Assembly (NCBI GenBank): GCA_035546295.1
Contig: DATKBT010000067.1
Location: forward strand, 1-64,000
DNA length: 64,000 nucleotides
Origin: DATKBT01 sp035546295
GTDB lineage: Bacteria; Acidobacteriota; Thermoanaerobaculia; Multivoradales; Multivoraceae
Direction: 5' to 3'
A program made the translations under genes and the position numbers. Under the pieces are notes generated by a model. That model was not told the DNA's origin and searched no databases. It saw only the letters and a program-made list of their open reading frames with translations. Of the stretch, positions 43,482-52,510 are shown one piece after another. The stretch's first letter is position 1. Every line of letters begins with the position of its first letter.

Positions 43482-45920
43482 TCAATTGGTCCGGCGCAAG
43501 GAGACGACCGGGTCCGTACGCGCCACCCGGCGCGCCGGCGCGGCGCTCGCCGCGATCGCGGTCGCGGTCAGCGCGACGAGCGCCGGGACCAGAGCAGCGA
43601 GCTCGATCGTTGCGGCATCGGAGCTTCCCGGAATCGAGCCCGCCGAGCGCAGCGCACTCTCCAGCGCGGCGGCCAAAGCCACGCCGGCAAAGGACCCCGC
43701 GATCACGGGAACCAGCGCCTCGACGATCACCCGCCGCTGGAGCCGGCGCGCTCCGGCGCCGAGGGCCGCACGGATCCCGAGCTCGAATCGCTGCCGCTCG
43801 ACCGACGCGCGCAACACTGCGTAAAGACCGATTCCCGAGATGAGCAGGGCGATCGCGGCGAGAGAGCTCAGCAGGCCAGTCACCGCGCGGCGAGCCGCCA
43901 GCCATTCGCCGAGTGATCCGGCGAGCGGCCGGACATCCAGCAGCGCCTGCTCCGGATCGACCTCGTGGAGCGCATTGCGCACTGCCGGGGCCAGCGCCGA
44001 CGGCTCGACGGCGGTCTCGAGCACGAAGTGGGGCGTCCGCATCGCGGCCGGAAACGGGTTCTGGCGCGACGACACCCAGGCCGTCGGCTCCGGAGGCGCC
44101 TCGGGGTCGATCAGCCGAACCGCCCGCACGATGCCCACCACCCGCCACTCGTCGTCGATCGCTCCGAGGCGCAGGATCCGTCCGAGCGGGCTCTCGTCCG
44201 GGAACAGGATTCCGGCCAGCGTTTCGTCGATCACCACCACCCTCGAGCCTTCCGCCCCGTCCGCGGGGCGCACGTCTCGACCGTCGATGAGCTCGACGCC
44301 GAGACTGTCGAGCAGGCCCTCGCTCACGATCCGCAAGAGCGCGTTCGGAGGAGCGTCGATCTCGCGATCGGGGCGCTGCGCAACCAGCGAGGCGTTGCCC
44401 GGCGAGAAGGGCAGCCTGGAGATCGCGCCGACACTCTTCACCCCGGCGATCTCGGACAGCCGCGAGCGCGCCCGCTCGATGAAGTCGCTCTGCTCGTCGA
44501 CGGTGCCGAACTGGTTGAGGGGCAGAGCGACGCCGGCGGTCAGGCGGTGCTCGAGCGGGAAACCGAGATCGGCCTGCTGCAGCGCCTCGACGTGGCGGAT
44601 CAGGGCGAGCGCGCCGAGCAGCAGCGGCATGGTGACGGCGACCTGAGCTGCCACCAGCCGGCGCTGCCAGGGCGCCTGCCGCCGGTCGCCGACGCCGCGC
44701 CCCGGCGCGAGCTGGCCGACCGGATCGACTCGCGAGGCGAGCAGGGCGGGCGCCGCGGCGAAGGCGATTGCGGCGACCAGCACGGCAACGCACGCCCAGG
44801 CCAGCGCGGCCGGGTCCAGGCGCAACTCGAACGCCCGCGGCAGGAGCTCCGGGTCGAGGCGGCGCAGGAAGCGCACGGTGACGGCGGCGACGGCGACTCC
44901 GGCGATCCCTCCCCCGCCCGCCAGCATCAGCCCGTCGGCGAGCGCCGGCCGGAGCATCTGCCAGCGCGAGGCCCCGAGCGCGATCCGCAGGCCCATTTCC
45001 CCCCGGCGCTCGAGCGCCCGGGCGAGAAGCAGGCCGGCGACGTTGAGACAGGCGAGCAGGAACAGGACCTGCACCGCGACCGAGAGCACCGTCAGCCCCT
45101 CGCGCGCACGGCCCACCCTCTCCTCGAGCAGGGGAACCAGGCGCATCCCCAGCCGGTCGTTGGCGTCGGGATGGTCGGCGGCGAGCCGGAGCGCCGCCTC
45201 GACCAGCCGCGCCTGCGCCGAGGCGAGATCGGCGCCGTCGCGCAACCGGCCGACCAGCCGCAGGAAGTGGAACGCCCGTACGAGCTCCAAGCCTTCCGGC
45301 ACCAGCGGCACCAGCACGTCGGTGTCGCTGTTCGGGAAGCGCGCGGCGGGCGGCAGCACGCCGACGACGGTGTGGACGATGCCGTCGAGCCGCACGGTCG
45401 CGCCGACGGCTTCGGGGCTCCCGTCGAGCTCGCTGCGCCACAGCCGGTCGCTGATCACCACCTGGCCGACGGCTCCCGCCTCCGGCGCCTGCGACCCCGC
45501 CGCGGCCCCCGCGTCGAACCAGGATCCCTGCTGCATCCGCAGACCGAGCGTGTCGACCAGGTCGAGGGTGACGCGCGCGCCCTGGACCGAGCGCGGGCGA
45601 TCACGGCTCGAGAGCGTGAACGGCGCCGTGCGCGTCGCCGACACCGACTCGAGCGGGGAATCCTCGAGCCCACGGTAGTCGAGGAAGTTGGGCCACGAGA
45701 ACGGGTACTCGTCGATCCCGAAGTCCTCGACCACGCCCCACGGCACGACCAGGCGCTCCGGCTCTTCGTACGGAAGGGGCCTCAGCAGGACGGCGCTGAC
45801 GACGCTGGCCAGCACGGCCTGGAGACCGACGGCCAGGGCAGCGAGCAGGAGGGCCAGCCCGGTGAGCAGGGGACGGCGACGAAGCGAGCGCAGGGCGAGG
45901 ACGAGGTCGGTGGTCGCCAT
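43482..45920 (-). CDS. FtsX/MacB-type ABC permease, ADOP form (second)
   Basis: 812 residues from the ATG at 45920 (an upstream in-frame start at 45956 is less likely). Two-half architecture: N-terminal LVLALRSLRRRPLLTGLALLLAALAVGLQAVLASVV, VVISDRLWRSELDGSPEAVGATVRLDG, LFLLACLNVAGLLLARALERRGEMGLRIALGASRWQM, then VERQRFELGIRAALGAGARRLQRRVIVEAL and RRVARTDPVVSLRRTN. No ATP-binding gene is adjacent. It is divergent from the LysR gene (71-bp spacer), which may control it. Confidence 0.92.
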   Translation of the reverse strand: MATTDLVLALRSLRRRPLLTGLALLLAALAVGLQAVLASVVSAVLLRPLPYEEPERLVVPWGVVEDFGIDEYPFSWPNFLDYRGLEDSPLESVSATRTAPFTLSSRDRPRSVQGARVTLDLVDTLGLRMQQGSWFDAGAAAGSQAPEAGAVGQVVISDRLWRSELDGSPEAVGATVRLDGIVHTVVGVLPPAARFPNSDTDVLVPLVPEGLELVRAFHFLRLVGRLRDGADLASAQARLVEAALRLAADHPDANDRLGMRLVPLLEERVGRAREGLTVLSVAVQVLFLLACLNVAGLLLARALERRGEMGLRIALGASRWQMLRPALADGLMLAGGGGIAGVAVAAVTVRFLRRLDPELLPRAFELRLDPAALAWACVAVLVAAIAFAAAPALLASRVDPVGQLAPGRGVGDRRQAPWQRRLVAAQVAVTMPLLLGALALIRHVEALQQADLGFPLEHRLTAGVALPLNQFGTVDEQSDFIERARSRLSEIAGVKSVGAISRLPFSPGNASLVAQRPDREIDAPPNALLRIVSEGLLDSLGVELIDGRDVRPADGAEGSRVVVIDETLAGILFPDESPLGRILRLGAIDDEWRVVGIVRAVRLIDPEAPPEPTAWVSSRQNPFPAAMRTPHFVLETAVEPSALAPAVRNALHEVDPEQALLDVRPLAGSLGEWLAARRAVTGLLSSLAAIALLISGIGLYAVLRASVERQRFELGIRAALGAGARRLQRRVIVEALVPVIAGSFAGVALAAALESALRSAGSIPGSSDAATIELAALVPALVALTATAIAASAAPARRVARTDPVVSLRRTN

Positions 45921-45964
45921 GGGCAAGACGGTATGGCCGGCGCTTTCATGAAGCAAATCGAACC

Positions 45965-45978
45965 TTCTTCTAGATGAA
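45965..45978. promoter_or_regulatory. LysR-type dyad in divergent spacer
   Basis: TTCTTCTAGATGAA is an imperfect dyad (TTC-N-TCTAGA-N-GAA) with a T-N11-A spacing, 14 bp upstream of the LysR start. A second TTCATGAA palindrome lies at 45945-45952. Both sit between the permease and the regulator genes. Confidence 0.45.
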
Positions 45979-45991
45979 ATAACCTCCGTCT

Positions 45992-46924
45992 ATGGATCAG
46001 CCGGCACTGGACCTCCGCCACCTCGTCGTCGTCGAGGCGATCCATCGCACCGGGTCGGTGACCCGAGCCGCCAAGTCCCTGAACCTGACCCAGCCGGCGG
46101 TGAGCCACGCTCTGGCCCAGGCGGAGCGGCGACTGCAAGTGGGGCTGTTTCATCGCCGCCCGCGCGGCCTCGAGCCGACGGCGGCGGGTGATCGACTGGC
46201 GAGAGCGGCGCGCGCGATCCTCGATCAGCTCCGCGCCACCGAGGCCGAGCTGCGCCCGGACGACGGCGAGGTCTCGGGCCAGCTCCGGCTCACCACCGAG
46301 TGCTACACCTGCTACCACTGGCTGCCGCCGGTGCTCGCCGCGCTCGCCCGGACCTTTCCGAAGCTGCAGGTGACCCTGGTGCCGGAGTCGACCAAGCGCC
46401 CGCTCGAGGCGCTGCTCGCCGACGAGGTCGACGCCGCGGTCCTCTACAGCCCGGTCAGTCACGCCGGCATCGAGACCTTCCCGCTCTTCGCCAACGAGGT
46501 GGTGGCGGCGGTGGCGCCTGGGCATCGGCTCGCCGAGCGGCCCTACCTCGACGCCAGCGACTTCGCCGACGAGCACGTCGTCCTCCACTTCGAGCCCGAG
46601 CACAGCGTCGTCTTCACCGACCTGCTGGCGCCCGCCGGCGTCACCCCGCAGCGGATCACCGAGGCCCGCCTCACCGAGGGCGTCATCGCGCTGGCCAAGG
46701 CCGGGCTCGGCATCGCGACTCTCGCCCGCTGGGCGATCGCACCCCAGCTCGCGGCTGGCGAGCTGCTCGCGATCCCGCTGACCGAGCAGGGCATCTTCCG
46801 CCAGTGGTCGGCGGCCAGACGGCGCAGCGACGGCTCGCGTCCGGCCTCGGAAGAGCTGATCCGGCTGCTGCGCACCGAGGGCGCAAGTCTGGTGGCTGGA
46901 CCCGACCGCTCGACCCGCCGGTAG
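45992..46924 (+). CDS. LysR-family transcriptional regulator, MetR-like
   Basis: 310 residues. Winged HTH: LDLRHLVVVEAIHRTGSVTRAAKSLNLTQPAVSHALAQAERRLQVGLFHRRPRGLEPTAAG. The effector domain begins GQLRLTTECYTCYHWLPPVLAAL, close to the MetR pattern (ECH/Y-C-x2-W-L-P). Length is normal. It divergently faces an ADOP permease gene. A homocysteine-responsive role like MetR is a guess from the effector-domain start. Confidence 0.9.
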   Translation: MDQPALDLRHLVVVEAIHRTGSVTRAAKSLNLTQPAVSHALAQAERRLQVGLFHRRPRGLEPTAAGDRLARAARAILDQLRATEAELRPDDGEVSGQLRLTTECYTCYHWLPPVLAALARTFPKLQVTLVPESTKRPLEALLADEVDAAVLYSPVSHAGIETFPLFANEVVAAVAPGHRLAERPYLDASDFADEHVVLHFEPEHSVVFTDLLAPAGVTPQRITEARLTEGVIALAKAGLGIATLARWAIAPQLAAGELLAIPLTEQGIFRQWSAARRRSDGSRPASEELIRLLRTEGASLVAGPDRSTRR

Positions 46925-46960
46925 GGAGCCCGCGCGAAGCCTTTCCGTGGATCTCCCCGC

Positions 46961-46986
46961 GTCCGAGCCCGTACTCGGGCTCGGAC
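46961..46986. terminator. 11-bp hairpin between convergent genes
   Basis: GTCCGAGCCCG (46961-46971) pairs perfectly with CGGGCTCGGAC (46976-46986) across a TACT loop. It lies between the LysR gene and the epimerase gene, which converge. No T-run on either side; a bidirectional terminator is likely. Confidence 0.55.
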
Positions 46987-47117
46987 CGGGCCCGGTCAAG
47001 CTCGCCCGTGGCTCCTGCCCGAGCGTCGTCAGAGCCTCCATCCAGCGCGCGTCCCGGACTCTCGGCCGGGACCCCCGAACGCGCGGCGGCGGTCTGCTCG
47101 CCTCGGATCGTCTGGTT

Positions 47118-48128
47118 CTATCCGCCCCAGAGCGTCGCGTTCCACGTCATCCGGCCGTCCGCGCCGAGACCGAGCCCCGGCTCGCGATCCCGGGCGAGCA
47201 GATAGGGACCGTCGAGATCGACGAATCGCAGCCCCTGCGCGAGGATGAGCGCGGGCGCCATCGACAGCGAGGTGCCCACCATGCAGCCGACCATCGCCTC
47301 GAGGCCGCGCGCCTCGGCCTCGCGCCGGAGGTCCAGCGCGCAGGTCACGCCGCCGGTCTTGTCGAGCTTGAGGTTGACCATGTCGTACCGCTCGGCGACC
47401 CGATCGAGGTCGGCCGCGGTGTGGAACGCCTCGTCGGCGCACAGGGGCACTGGGTGCTCGATGGTGCGCAGCAGATCGTCGCACGCGGGCGCCACGGGCT
47501 GCTCCACCATCGCGACACCGAGGCCGGCGAGCGTCGCCAGCCGCTCCTCGACGAGCTCGGGAGCCCACGCTTCGTTGGCATCGACGATCAACGTCGCGCC
47601 GGGCGCGGCCTCGCGCACGGCAGCCACCCGCTCGGCGTCGGGACCGCCGTCGAGCTTGAGCTTGAGGGTCGCGAAGTCACGCAGCGCCGCCGCCTGCTCG
47701 CCCATCGTCTCCGGGTCGTCGAGGCTCAGCGTGCGTACCGTCCGCGCCGTGGGTGGCGCTTCGAGGCCGGCGGCGCGCCAGGCGGGAACGCCGCTCGAAC
47801 GAGCCTCGAGGTCCCATAGGGCAGCGTCGATCGCATTGCGCGCGGCCCCCGCCGGCAGCGCATCGAGCAGTTCCCTGCGCTCGGCCCCGCGCGCCGCTGC
47901 GCTCTCGATCCAGTCGCGCGACGATTCGATCGCGGCGACGACGCCGTCGGGAGTCTCGCCGAAGTGCGCGTACGGCACGCACTCGCCGCGCCCGCTCACG
48001 CCGTCGCGCTCGATCGTCACCGTCACCACGCGGCTCTCGGTGCGCGAGCCCCGCGAGATCGCGAAGCGTCCGCGAATCGGGAAGATCTCGATCGCGACCT
48101 CGAGTCTTGCGGACTCCTCCCGGCTCAC
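47118..48128 (-). CDS. dgcA: enolase-superfamily epimerase, DgcA / Ala-Glu epimerase-like
   Basis: 336 residues from a GTG at 48128 overlapping the upstream TGA. Enolase-superfamily ligands and bases are visible: KLKLDG (KxK), VDANEAW (Asp), VEQPVAP (Glu), CADEAF (Asp) and NLKLDKTGGVTCAL (Lys), ending FVDLDGPYLLARD. This pattern is that of L-Ala-D/L-Glu epimerases. DgcA, an N-acetyl-D-glutamate racemase, is encoded next to DgcN (DUF1611) in described D-glutamate catabolic pathways, and the same pairing is seen here. Dipeptide epimerase activity is the alternative. Confidence 0.85.
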   Translation of the reverse strand: MSREESARLEVAIEIFPIRGRFAISRGSRTESRVVTVTIERDGVSGRGECVPYAHFGETPDGVVAAIESSRDWIESAAARGAERRELLDALPAGAARNAIDAALWDLEARSSGVPAWRAAGLEAPPTARTVRTLSLDDPETMGEQAAALRDFATLKLKLDGGPDAERVAAVREAAPGATLIVDANEAWAPELVEERLATLAGLGVAMVEQPVAPACDDLLRTIEHPVPLCADEAFHTAADLDRVAERYDMVNLKLDKTGGVTCALDLRREAEARGLEAMVGCMVGTSLSMAPALILAQGLRFVDLDGPYLLARDREPGLGLGADGRMTWNATLWGG

Positions 48129-49141
48129 GCCAGCCCCTCCTCGGCCACCAGCCGATCGCCCAGCGCGCCGACGCCGAAGCGCACCGGGTCGACGGCCGGC
48201 AGCCCGTGCCGGCGCTCCACTGCTTCGAGCAGGTCCCGCGCGGCGTCCTCGTCGAGCCGCGAGGTGTTGAACGAGAATCCCAGGCAGCGCACCGAGGGGT
48301 TGGTCAGGCTGGCAGCATCGAGCGAGGCGCGCAGCGTCTTCTCCAGCGAGGGCAGCCGCATGTGGGGGACGTGGCGCAGATGTGGCCGCGTCGGCTCGTG
48401 GCAGAGCACCAGCCAGTCGGGCTGGGCGCCGTGGATCAGACCGAGGGTGACCCCGGCATATGCCGGATGGAAGAGCGATCCCTGCCCCTCGATCACGTGC
48501 CACTCTCCCGGCGCGGCGGGCGAGAGCGTCTCGACTGCGCCGGCGACGAAGTCGGCGACCACGGCGTCGATCGGCACGCCCTCGCCCGCGATCAGGATGC
48601 CGGTCTGGCCGGTCGCCTTGAAACGGGCGTCGAGGCTCCGCGACCGCAGGTCCCGCTCGAGCGCGAGCGAGGTGTACATCTTGCCGACGCTGCAGTCGGT
48701 GCCGACGGTGAGGATTCGCTTGCCCGCGCGCGGCACGCCGCAGCCCACCGGGAAGTCCTGACCCGGCTCGCGCACGTCGATCAGGCGCCGACCCTGCCTG
48801 GCAGCCGCCTCGCGCAGCGGCTCGATCGAGCCGAGTCGCTTGTGCATGCCGGACGCGAGGTCGAGCCCCGCCTCGAGCCCCGAGACCAGGAGGTCGATCC
48901 ACTGGTCGGGCAGGAAGCCGCCGGCGTTGACGGTTCCCACCACGAGCGTGCGCGCGCCCGCCGCGTGGGCCTCGGCCGGGCTCATGACCGGCAGACCGAG
49001 GCTCTGGCCGCCCGGCATCGCGATCTCGGCCACGCACTGCTCGGGTCGCCACGCGTGGATGCCGCGCGCCGTCTTCGCGTCGACCGGGTCCGTCGAGTCG
49101 CCGAGGAAGAGAAGATACGGGGTCTCGATCTGGACGCTCAC
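48125..49141 (-). CDS. dgcN: DUF1611 protein, DgcN-like N-acetyltransferase
   Basis: 338 residues from a GTG at 49141. The Rossmann-like N-terminal domain (ARTLVVGTVNAGGFLPDQW) is followed by a P-loop-type G147-T-D-C-S-V-G-K (ILTVGTDCSVGKMYTSLAL), VIEGQGSLFHPAYAGVTLGLIHGAQPDWLVLCHEPTR and LGFSFNTSRLDED, all standard for DUF1611. DgcN is described as acetylating D-glutamate with acetyl-CoA before DgcA racemises the product. It is coupled to dgcA by a GTGA overlap. Confidence 0.85.
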   Translation of the reverse strand: MSVQIETPYLLFLGDSTDPVDAKTARGIHAWRPEQCVAEIAMPGGQSLGLPVMSPAEAHAAGARTLVVGTVNAGGFLPDQWIDLLVSGLEAGLDLASGMHKRLGSIEPLREAAARQGRRLIDVREPGQDFPVGCGVPRAGKRILTVGTDCSVGKMYTSLALERDLRSRSLDARFKATGQTGILIAGEGVPIDAVVADFVAGAVETLSPAAPGEWHVIEGQGSLFHPAYAGVTLGLIHGAQPDWLVLCHEPTRPHLRHVPHMRLPSLEKTLRASLDAASLTNPSVRCLGFSFNTSRLDEDAARDLLEAVERRHGLPAVDPVRFGVGALGDRLVAEEGLA

Positions 49142-49243
49142 TGCGAGACGGCACCTCGTGGTCGGTGAGGGCGGGAGACTACCGCGACTCGTCGAGGCGC
49201 CGCTGAAACCGGAGCACGCGCCGCACGTATCTGTTATCAACGG

Positions 49244-49264
49244 ATATCTGTAGACTACCGATAT
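49244..49264. promoter_or_regulatory. PadR-type 21-bp palindrome
   Basis: The arms are ATATC-t-GTAG and CTAC-c-GATAT around a central A at 49254, with one mismatch pair. It lies 26 bp upstream of the padR-like start and 103 bp upstream of the dgcN-like start, in the divergent spacer. ATAT-rich dyads of this kind are typical PadR sites. Confidence 0.6.
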
Positions 49265-49289
49265 ACGACCGACCCGACAGGAGCCACCC

Positions 49290-49775
49290 TTGCGCCGTCC
49301 CAGATCCGGCGACCGAAGGAGAGGCAGCCGGGCCTCGAGAGGCTCGGAGGAGCAGCCTGCGGCTCGTCCTGCAGCCCGACCCCGGCGAGCAATCAGCCGC
49401 TCGTCCACACACCCGGACCCGCCGGCCGCGGCGCAGCGGGTCGCCTGTCACCTGCCGCTGCGACCCGCCGACATGCAGATCCTGCTGATGCTCGGCAACG
49501 GCCCACTCCACGCCTACGGCCTGGCGAAGGAGGGATCCGCCGAGTGTGGAGTCGAGCTCGGCATCGGTTCCCTCTACCGGACCCTGAACCGCCTGCGCAC
49601 CGCCGGGCTGATCGAGGAGGCGCCGGCAGAGAGCGGCGGGGGGCCGGGGCCTGCCCGGCGACCCTGGCGGATCACGGCGCTCGGGCGGGAGGTCGCGGCC
49701 GCCGAGGCGCGACGCCTCGAGACCGTCGTCGCCGCGGCCCGGGCGCGCCGCTTTCTGCCGGACGCCGACCGGTGA
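49290..49775 (+). CDS. PadR-family transcriptional regulator
   Basis: 161 residues from a TTG at 49290, chosen because AGGAG lies seven bases upstream and no in-frame ATG occurs before the domain. About 55 basic, unstructured residues precede the PadR winged helix LPLRPADMQILLMLGNGPLHAYGLAKEGS ... GIGSLYRTLNRLRTAGLIEE. A short C-terminal dimer helix (REVAAAEARRLETVVAAARARRF) follows. PadR regulators paired with ADOP permeases are common in Acidobacteriota. It overlaps the permease start (GTGA) and sits just downstream of the palindrome, implying autoregulation. Confidence 0.88.
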   Translation: MRRPRSGDRRRGSRASRGSEEQPAARPAARPRRAISRSSTHPDPPAAAQRVACHLPLRPADMQILLMLGNGPLHAYGLAKEGSAECGVELGIGSLYRTLNRLRTAGLIEEAPAESGGGPGPARRPWRITALGREVAAAEARRLETVVAAARARRFLPDADR

Positions 49776-52510
49776 GACCCAGATCCGAGGCGGCAGTGAG
49801 CGAGGGGAGGCCGCTGCCGCTCGCGGCACGACTCGCTCTCGCCACTCTCCCTGCCCGCTTCCGGCGCGAGTTCGGCCCCGGGATCGAGGAGCTCGGCCGG
49901 CGGCGCCTCGCCACGGCTCGAGGTCGGGCGCGCCGAGCGGCGATCACCCTGGGACTGATCGCCGACCTGCTGCGCACTGCGGCGGCCGAGCGCCTGTCGA
50001 GCTCCTACCGGGCTGCGCCCCTCACGCCGTCACCGCGACGGCACGACCGACGAGGATCGCCGATGACCGATCTGCTCCGAGACCTCCGCTACGCGCTGCG
50101 TTCCGCCCTCCGGCGTCCCGGCTGGTCGGCTCTGGTCGTGCTCACGCTGGCGGTGGGGATCGGCGCCAGCACGGCGATCTTCACCGTGGTCGACGGCGTG
50201 CTGCTCGAGCCGCTCCCCTACGACGAGCCCGACGAGCTGCTCCGCGTCTACGGCCGCTTCGACCCCGAGAGCGGCTTCGACTTCCCGACCTTCGACCTCT
50301 CGGGTCCCGAGCTCGTCGACTACCGGCGGGACGCGCGCACGGTCGAGGACGTCGCCGCCTTCCGCATCGGCGGCGTCACCGTGACCGCCCCCGGAGTCGA
50401 CCCCGAGCGCATCCAGGCGGGCGTCGTGACCAGCAACCTCTTGCGCCTGCTGCGGGTCGAGCCCATCCTCGGACGCGGCTTCTCCGAGGAGGAAGGGCGA
50501 CCAGGGGGAGCCTCGGTCGCCCTCGTCTCCCACGGCCTGTGGCTCGAGCGCTATAGCGGCGAGGACGTGCTGGGCAGAACGATCGAAATCTCGGGTCGGG
50601 ATCACGCCATCGTCGGTGTGCTGCCCCGTCACCTCGACTTTCCCGATCCGAAGGTCCGGCTCTGGCTGCCGCTGCAGATCGACGAGGCCAACCCGGGCAG
50701 CCGTCAGGGGCACGGCCTCTCCGCGGTGGCGCGCATCGCGCCCGGGTCCGATCTCGAAGCGGTCAGGAGCGAGCTCGAGGTGATGATGGCGAGCTGGAAG
50801 CAGCGCTTCCCCGAGATCCACACCGGCCACTACCTGATCGTCGTGCCGCTGCTCGAGGATCTGGTCGGCGCCGCCCGGCCGGCGCTCTCGATCCTGCTCG
50901 CCTGCTCGGTGCTCGTGCTCCTGATCGTCTGCGCCAACGTCGCGAGCCTGATGCTCGCGCGCAGCGAGGATCGCGGTCGCGACGTCGCCCTGCGCGCGGC
51001 GCTGGGCGCCGGTCGCAGTCGCCTGCTCCGCCACCTCGTCCTCGACGGCCTGGTGCTCGCGATCTGCGGCGGCGCGCTCGGCGTGCTGCTCTCGCAGATC
51101 GTGGTCGCCGCGCTGCTGCGCGCTCATGCCGGCAGCATTCCGAGAGCGCACCAGATCGGCGCGGATGCGAGCGTGCTCCTGTTCGCGGTCGCGGCGACGG
51201 TGGCGACGGCGCTCCTGTTCAGCCTCGCGCCCGCCTTCCAGCTCGGCGCGGCGCCGCAGCGCCGGCTGATCGAGAGCACGCGCGGGGGCACCGAATCCGT
51301 TCGCCGTGTCCTGCTGCGCCGAGTGCTCGTCGCCGCCGAGACCGCGCTGTGTTTCGTGCTGGTCCTGGGCGCCGGTCTCCTGGTGCGCAGTTTTCGCGAG
51401 CTGATGGCGGTCGACCCGGGGTTTCGCACCGAGGGGCTGCTGCTCGCCAACGTCTCGCTGGCGTCCGCCGAGTATCCAGAAGCTGAGCAGGTCACAGCGT
51501 TCGCGCGCCGGCTGGCCGAGCGCGCCGACGCACTGCCCGCGGCCGACTCGGCCTCGGTCTCCGGCTACACCCCCCTGTACTCGAGCTTCGGAGTCTGGGA
51601 TTTCGAGCTCGAGGGCAAGTCCGAGCGGGTCGACAGCGACTGGGCCTACAACGCGCGCTTCGCGGCCGTCGACCACGGCTACCTCGAGACGCTCGGCGTC
51701 CCCCTGCTCGGAGGCCGATCGTTCACGGCGGCCGATCGTGCGGGCGCCGAGCCGGTGGCCATGGTCAACGCCGAGTTCGTCCGCCGTTTCCTGCCGCGCG
51801 ACGAGCCCCTCGAAAAGCGCATCCGTGTCGCGACGCCGGACGACGCCAACCCCTGGGCGCGGATCGTGGGCGTCGTCGGCGACGAGCGCTCGCAGGGGCT
51901 CGACGAGGAGGCCCCTCCGGTCTACTACTTCGTCTTCGACCAGACCTCCCAGACCCTCCGCCAGCCGCTCCGCTACCTGACCGTCGCCATCCGTACCGGC
52001 CGCGACCCCTCGGCCCTGGTCGGTCCGCTGCGGGCCGGGCTGGCCGAGCTCGATCCCAGGCTTCCCCTGATCCAGCCGCAGACGATGAGCGAGACGATCG
52101 CCAACTCGACGGGACGGCAGCGCTTCACGACGGTTCTCCTCGAGCTCTTCGCGGTGGTCGCCCTGGCGCTCGGAGCCTCCGGGATCCACGGCGTGCTCGC
52201 CTGCTCGGTGGCGCGCCGCACGCGCGAGCTGGGGATCCGGAGCACTCTCGGAGCCCTCCCCCGGGAGCTGCTCGAGCTGGTCCTGGCACAGGGACTCGCT
52301 CCCGTGCTGGTCGGTCTCGCAGCCGGCGCCGTCGCCTCGATCTACCTGTCGCGCTACGTCTCGAGCCTGCTGTTCGGCGTCACCGCCACCGATCCCTGGA
52401 CCTGGGCGGCGGTGGTCGGCCTGCTGCTGCTCGTCGCGCTCCTGGCCTGCGTGGCGCCGGCGCGACGAGCGATGCGGCTCGATCCGGTCGAGGCGCTACG
52501 GGACGGCTAG
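49772..52510 (+). CDS. ADOP-type ABC permease with N-terminal prefix domain
   Basis: 912 residues from a GTG overlapping the PadR stop. The first about 90 residues (ARLALATLPARFRREFGPGIEELGRRRL ... GLIADLLRTAAAERL) form the 'permease prefix' seen in many PadR-linked ADOPs; an internal ATG at 50063 would give the permease alone. The permease follows: RDLRYALRSALRRPGWSALVVLTLAVGIGASTAIFTVVDGVLLEPLPYDEP, VSHGLWLERYSGEDVLGRTIEISG, RDVALRAALGAGRSRL and RELGIRSTLGALPRELLELVLAQG, ending DPVEALRDG. The stop TAG is the first codon of repeat copy B. Substrate unknown. Confidence 0.92.
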   Translation: MRPRSEAAVSEGRPLPLAARLALATLPARFRREFGPGIEELGRRRLATARGRARRAAITLGLIADLLRTAAAERLSSSYRAAPLTPSPRRHDRRGSPMTDLLRDLRYALRSALRRPGWSALVVLTLAVGIGASTAIFTVVDGVLLEPLPYDEPDELLRVYGRFDPESGFDFPTFDLSGPELVDYRRDARTVEDVAAFRIGGVTVTAPGVDPERIQAGVVTSNLLRLLRVEPILGRGFSEEEGRPGGASVALVSHGLWLERYSGEDVLGRTIEISGRDHAIVGVLPRHLDFPDPKVRLWLPLQIDEANPGSRQGHGLSAVARIAPGSDLEAVRSELEVMMASWKQRFPEIHTGHYLIVVPLLEDLVGAARPALSILLACSVLVLLIVCANVASLMLARSEDRGRDVALRAALGAGRSRLLRHLVLDGLVLAICGGALGVLLSQIVVAALLRAHAGSIPRAHQIGADASVLLFAVAATVATALLFSLAPAFQLGAAPQRRLIESTRGGTESVRRVLLRRVLVAAETALCFVLVLGAGLLVRSFRELMAVDPGFRTEGLLLANVSLASAEYPEAEQVTAFARRLAERADALPAADSASVSGYTPLYSSFGVWDFELEGKSERVDSDWAYNARFAAVDHGYLETLGVPLLGGRSFTAADRAGAEPVAMVNAEFVRRFLPRDEPLEKRIRVATPDDANPWARIVGVVGDERSQGLDEEAPPVYYFVFDQTSQTLRQPLRYLTVAIRTGRDPSALVGPLRAGLAELDPRLPLIQPQTMSETIANSTGRQRFTTVLLELFAVVALALGASGIHGVLACSVARRTRELGIRSTLGALPRELLELVLAQGLAPVLVGLAAGAVASIYLSRYVSSLLFGVTATDPWTWAAVVGLLLLVALLACVAPARRAMRLDPVEALRDG

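Noticed and set aside
41653..45441. 1262-codon minus-strand open frame
   Set aside because: It is antisense to the amidase and frame-shifted relative to the second permease; shadow frame.
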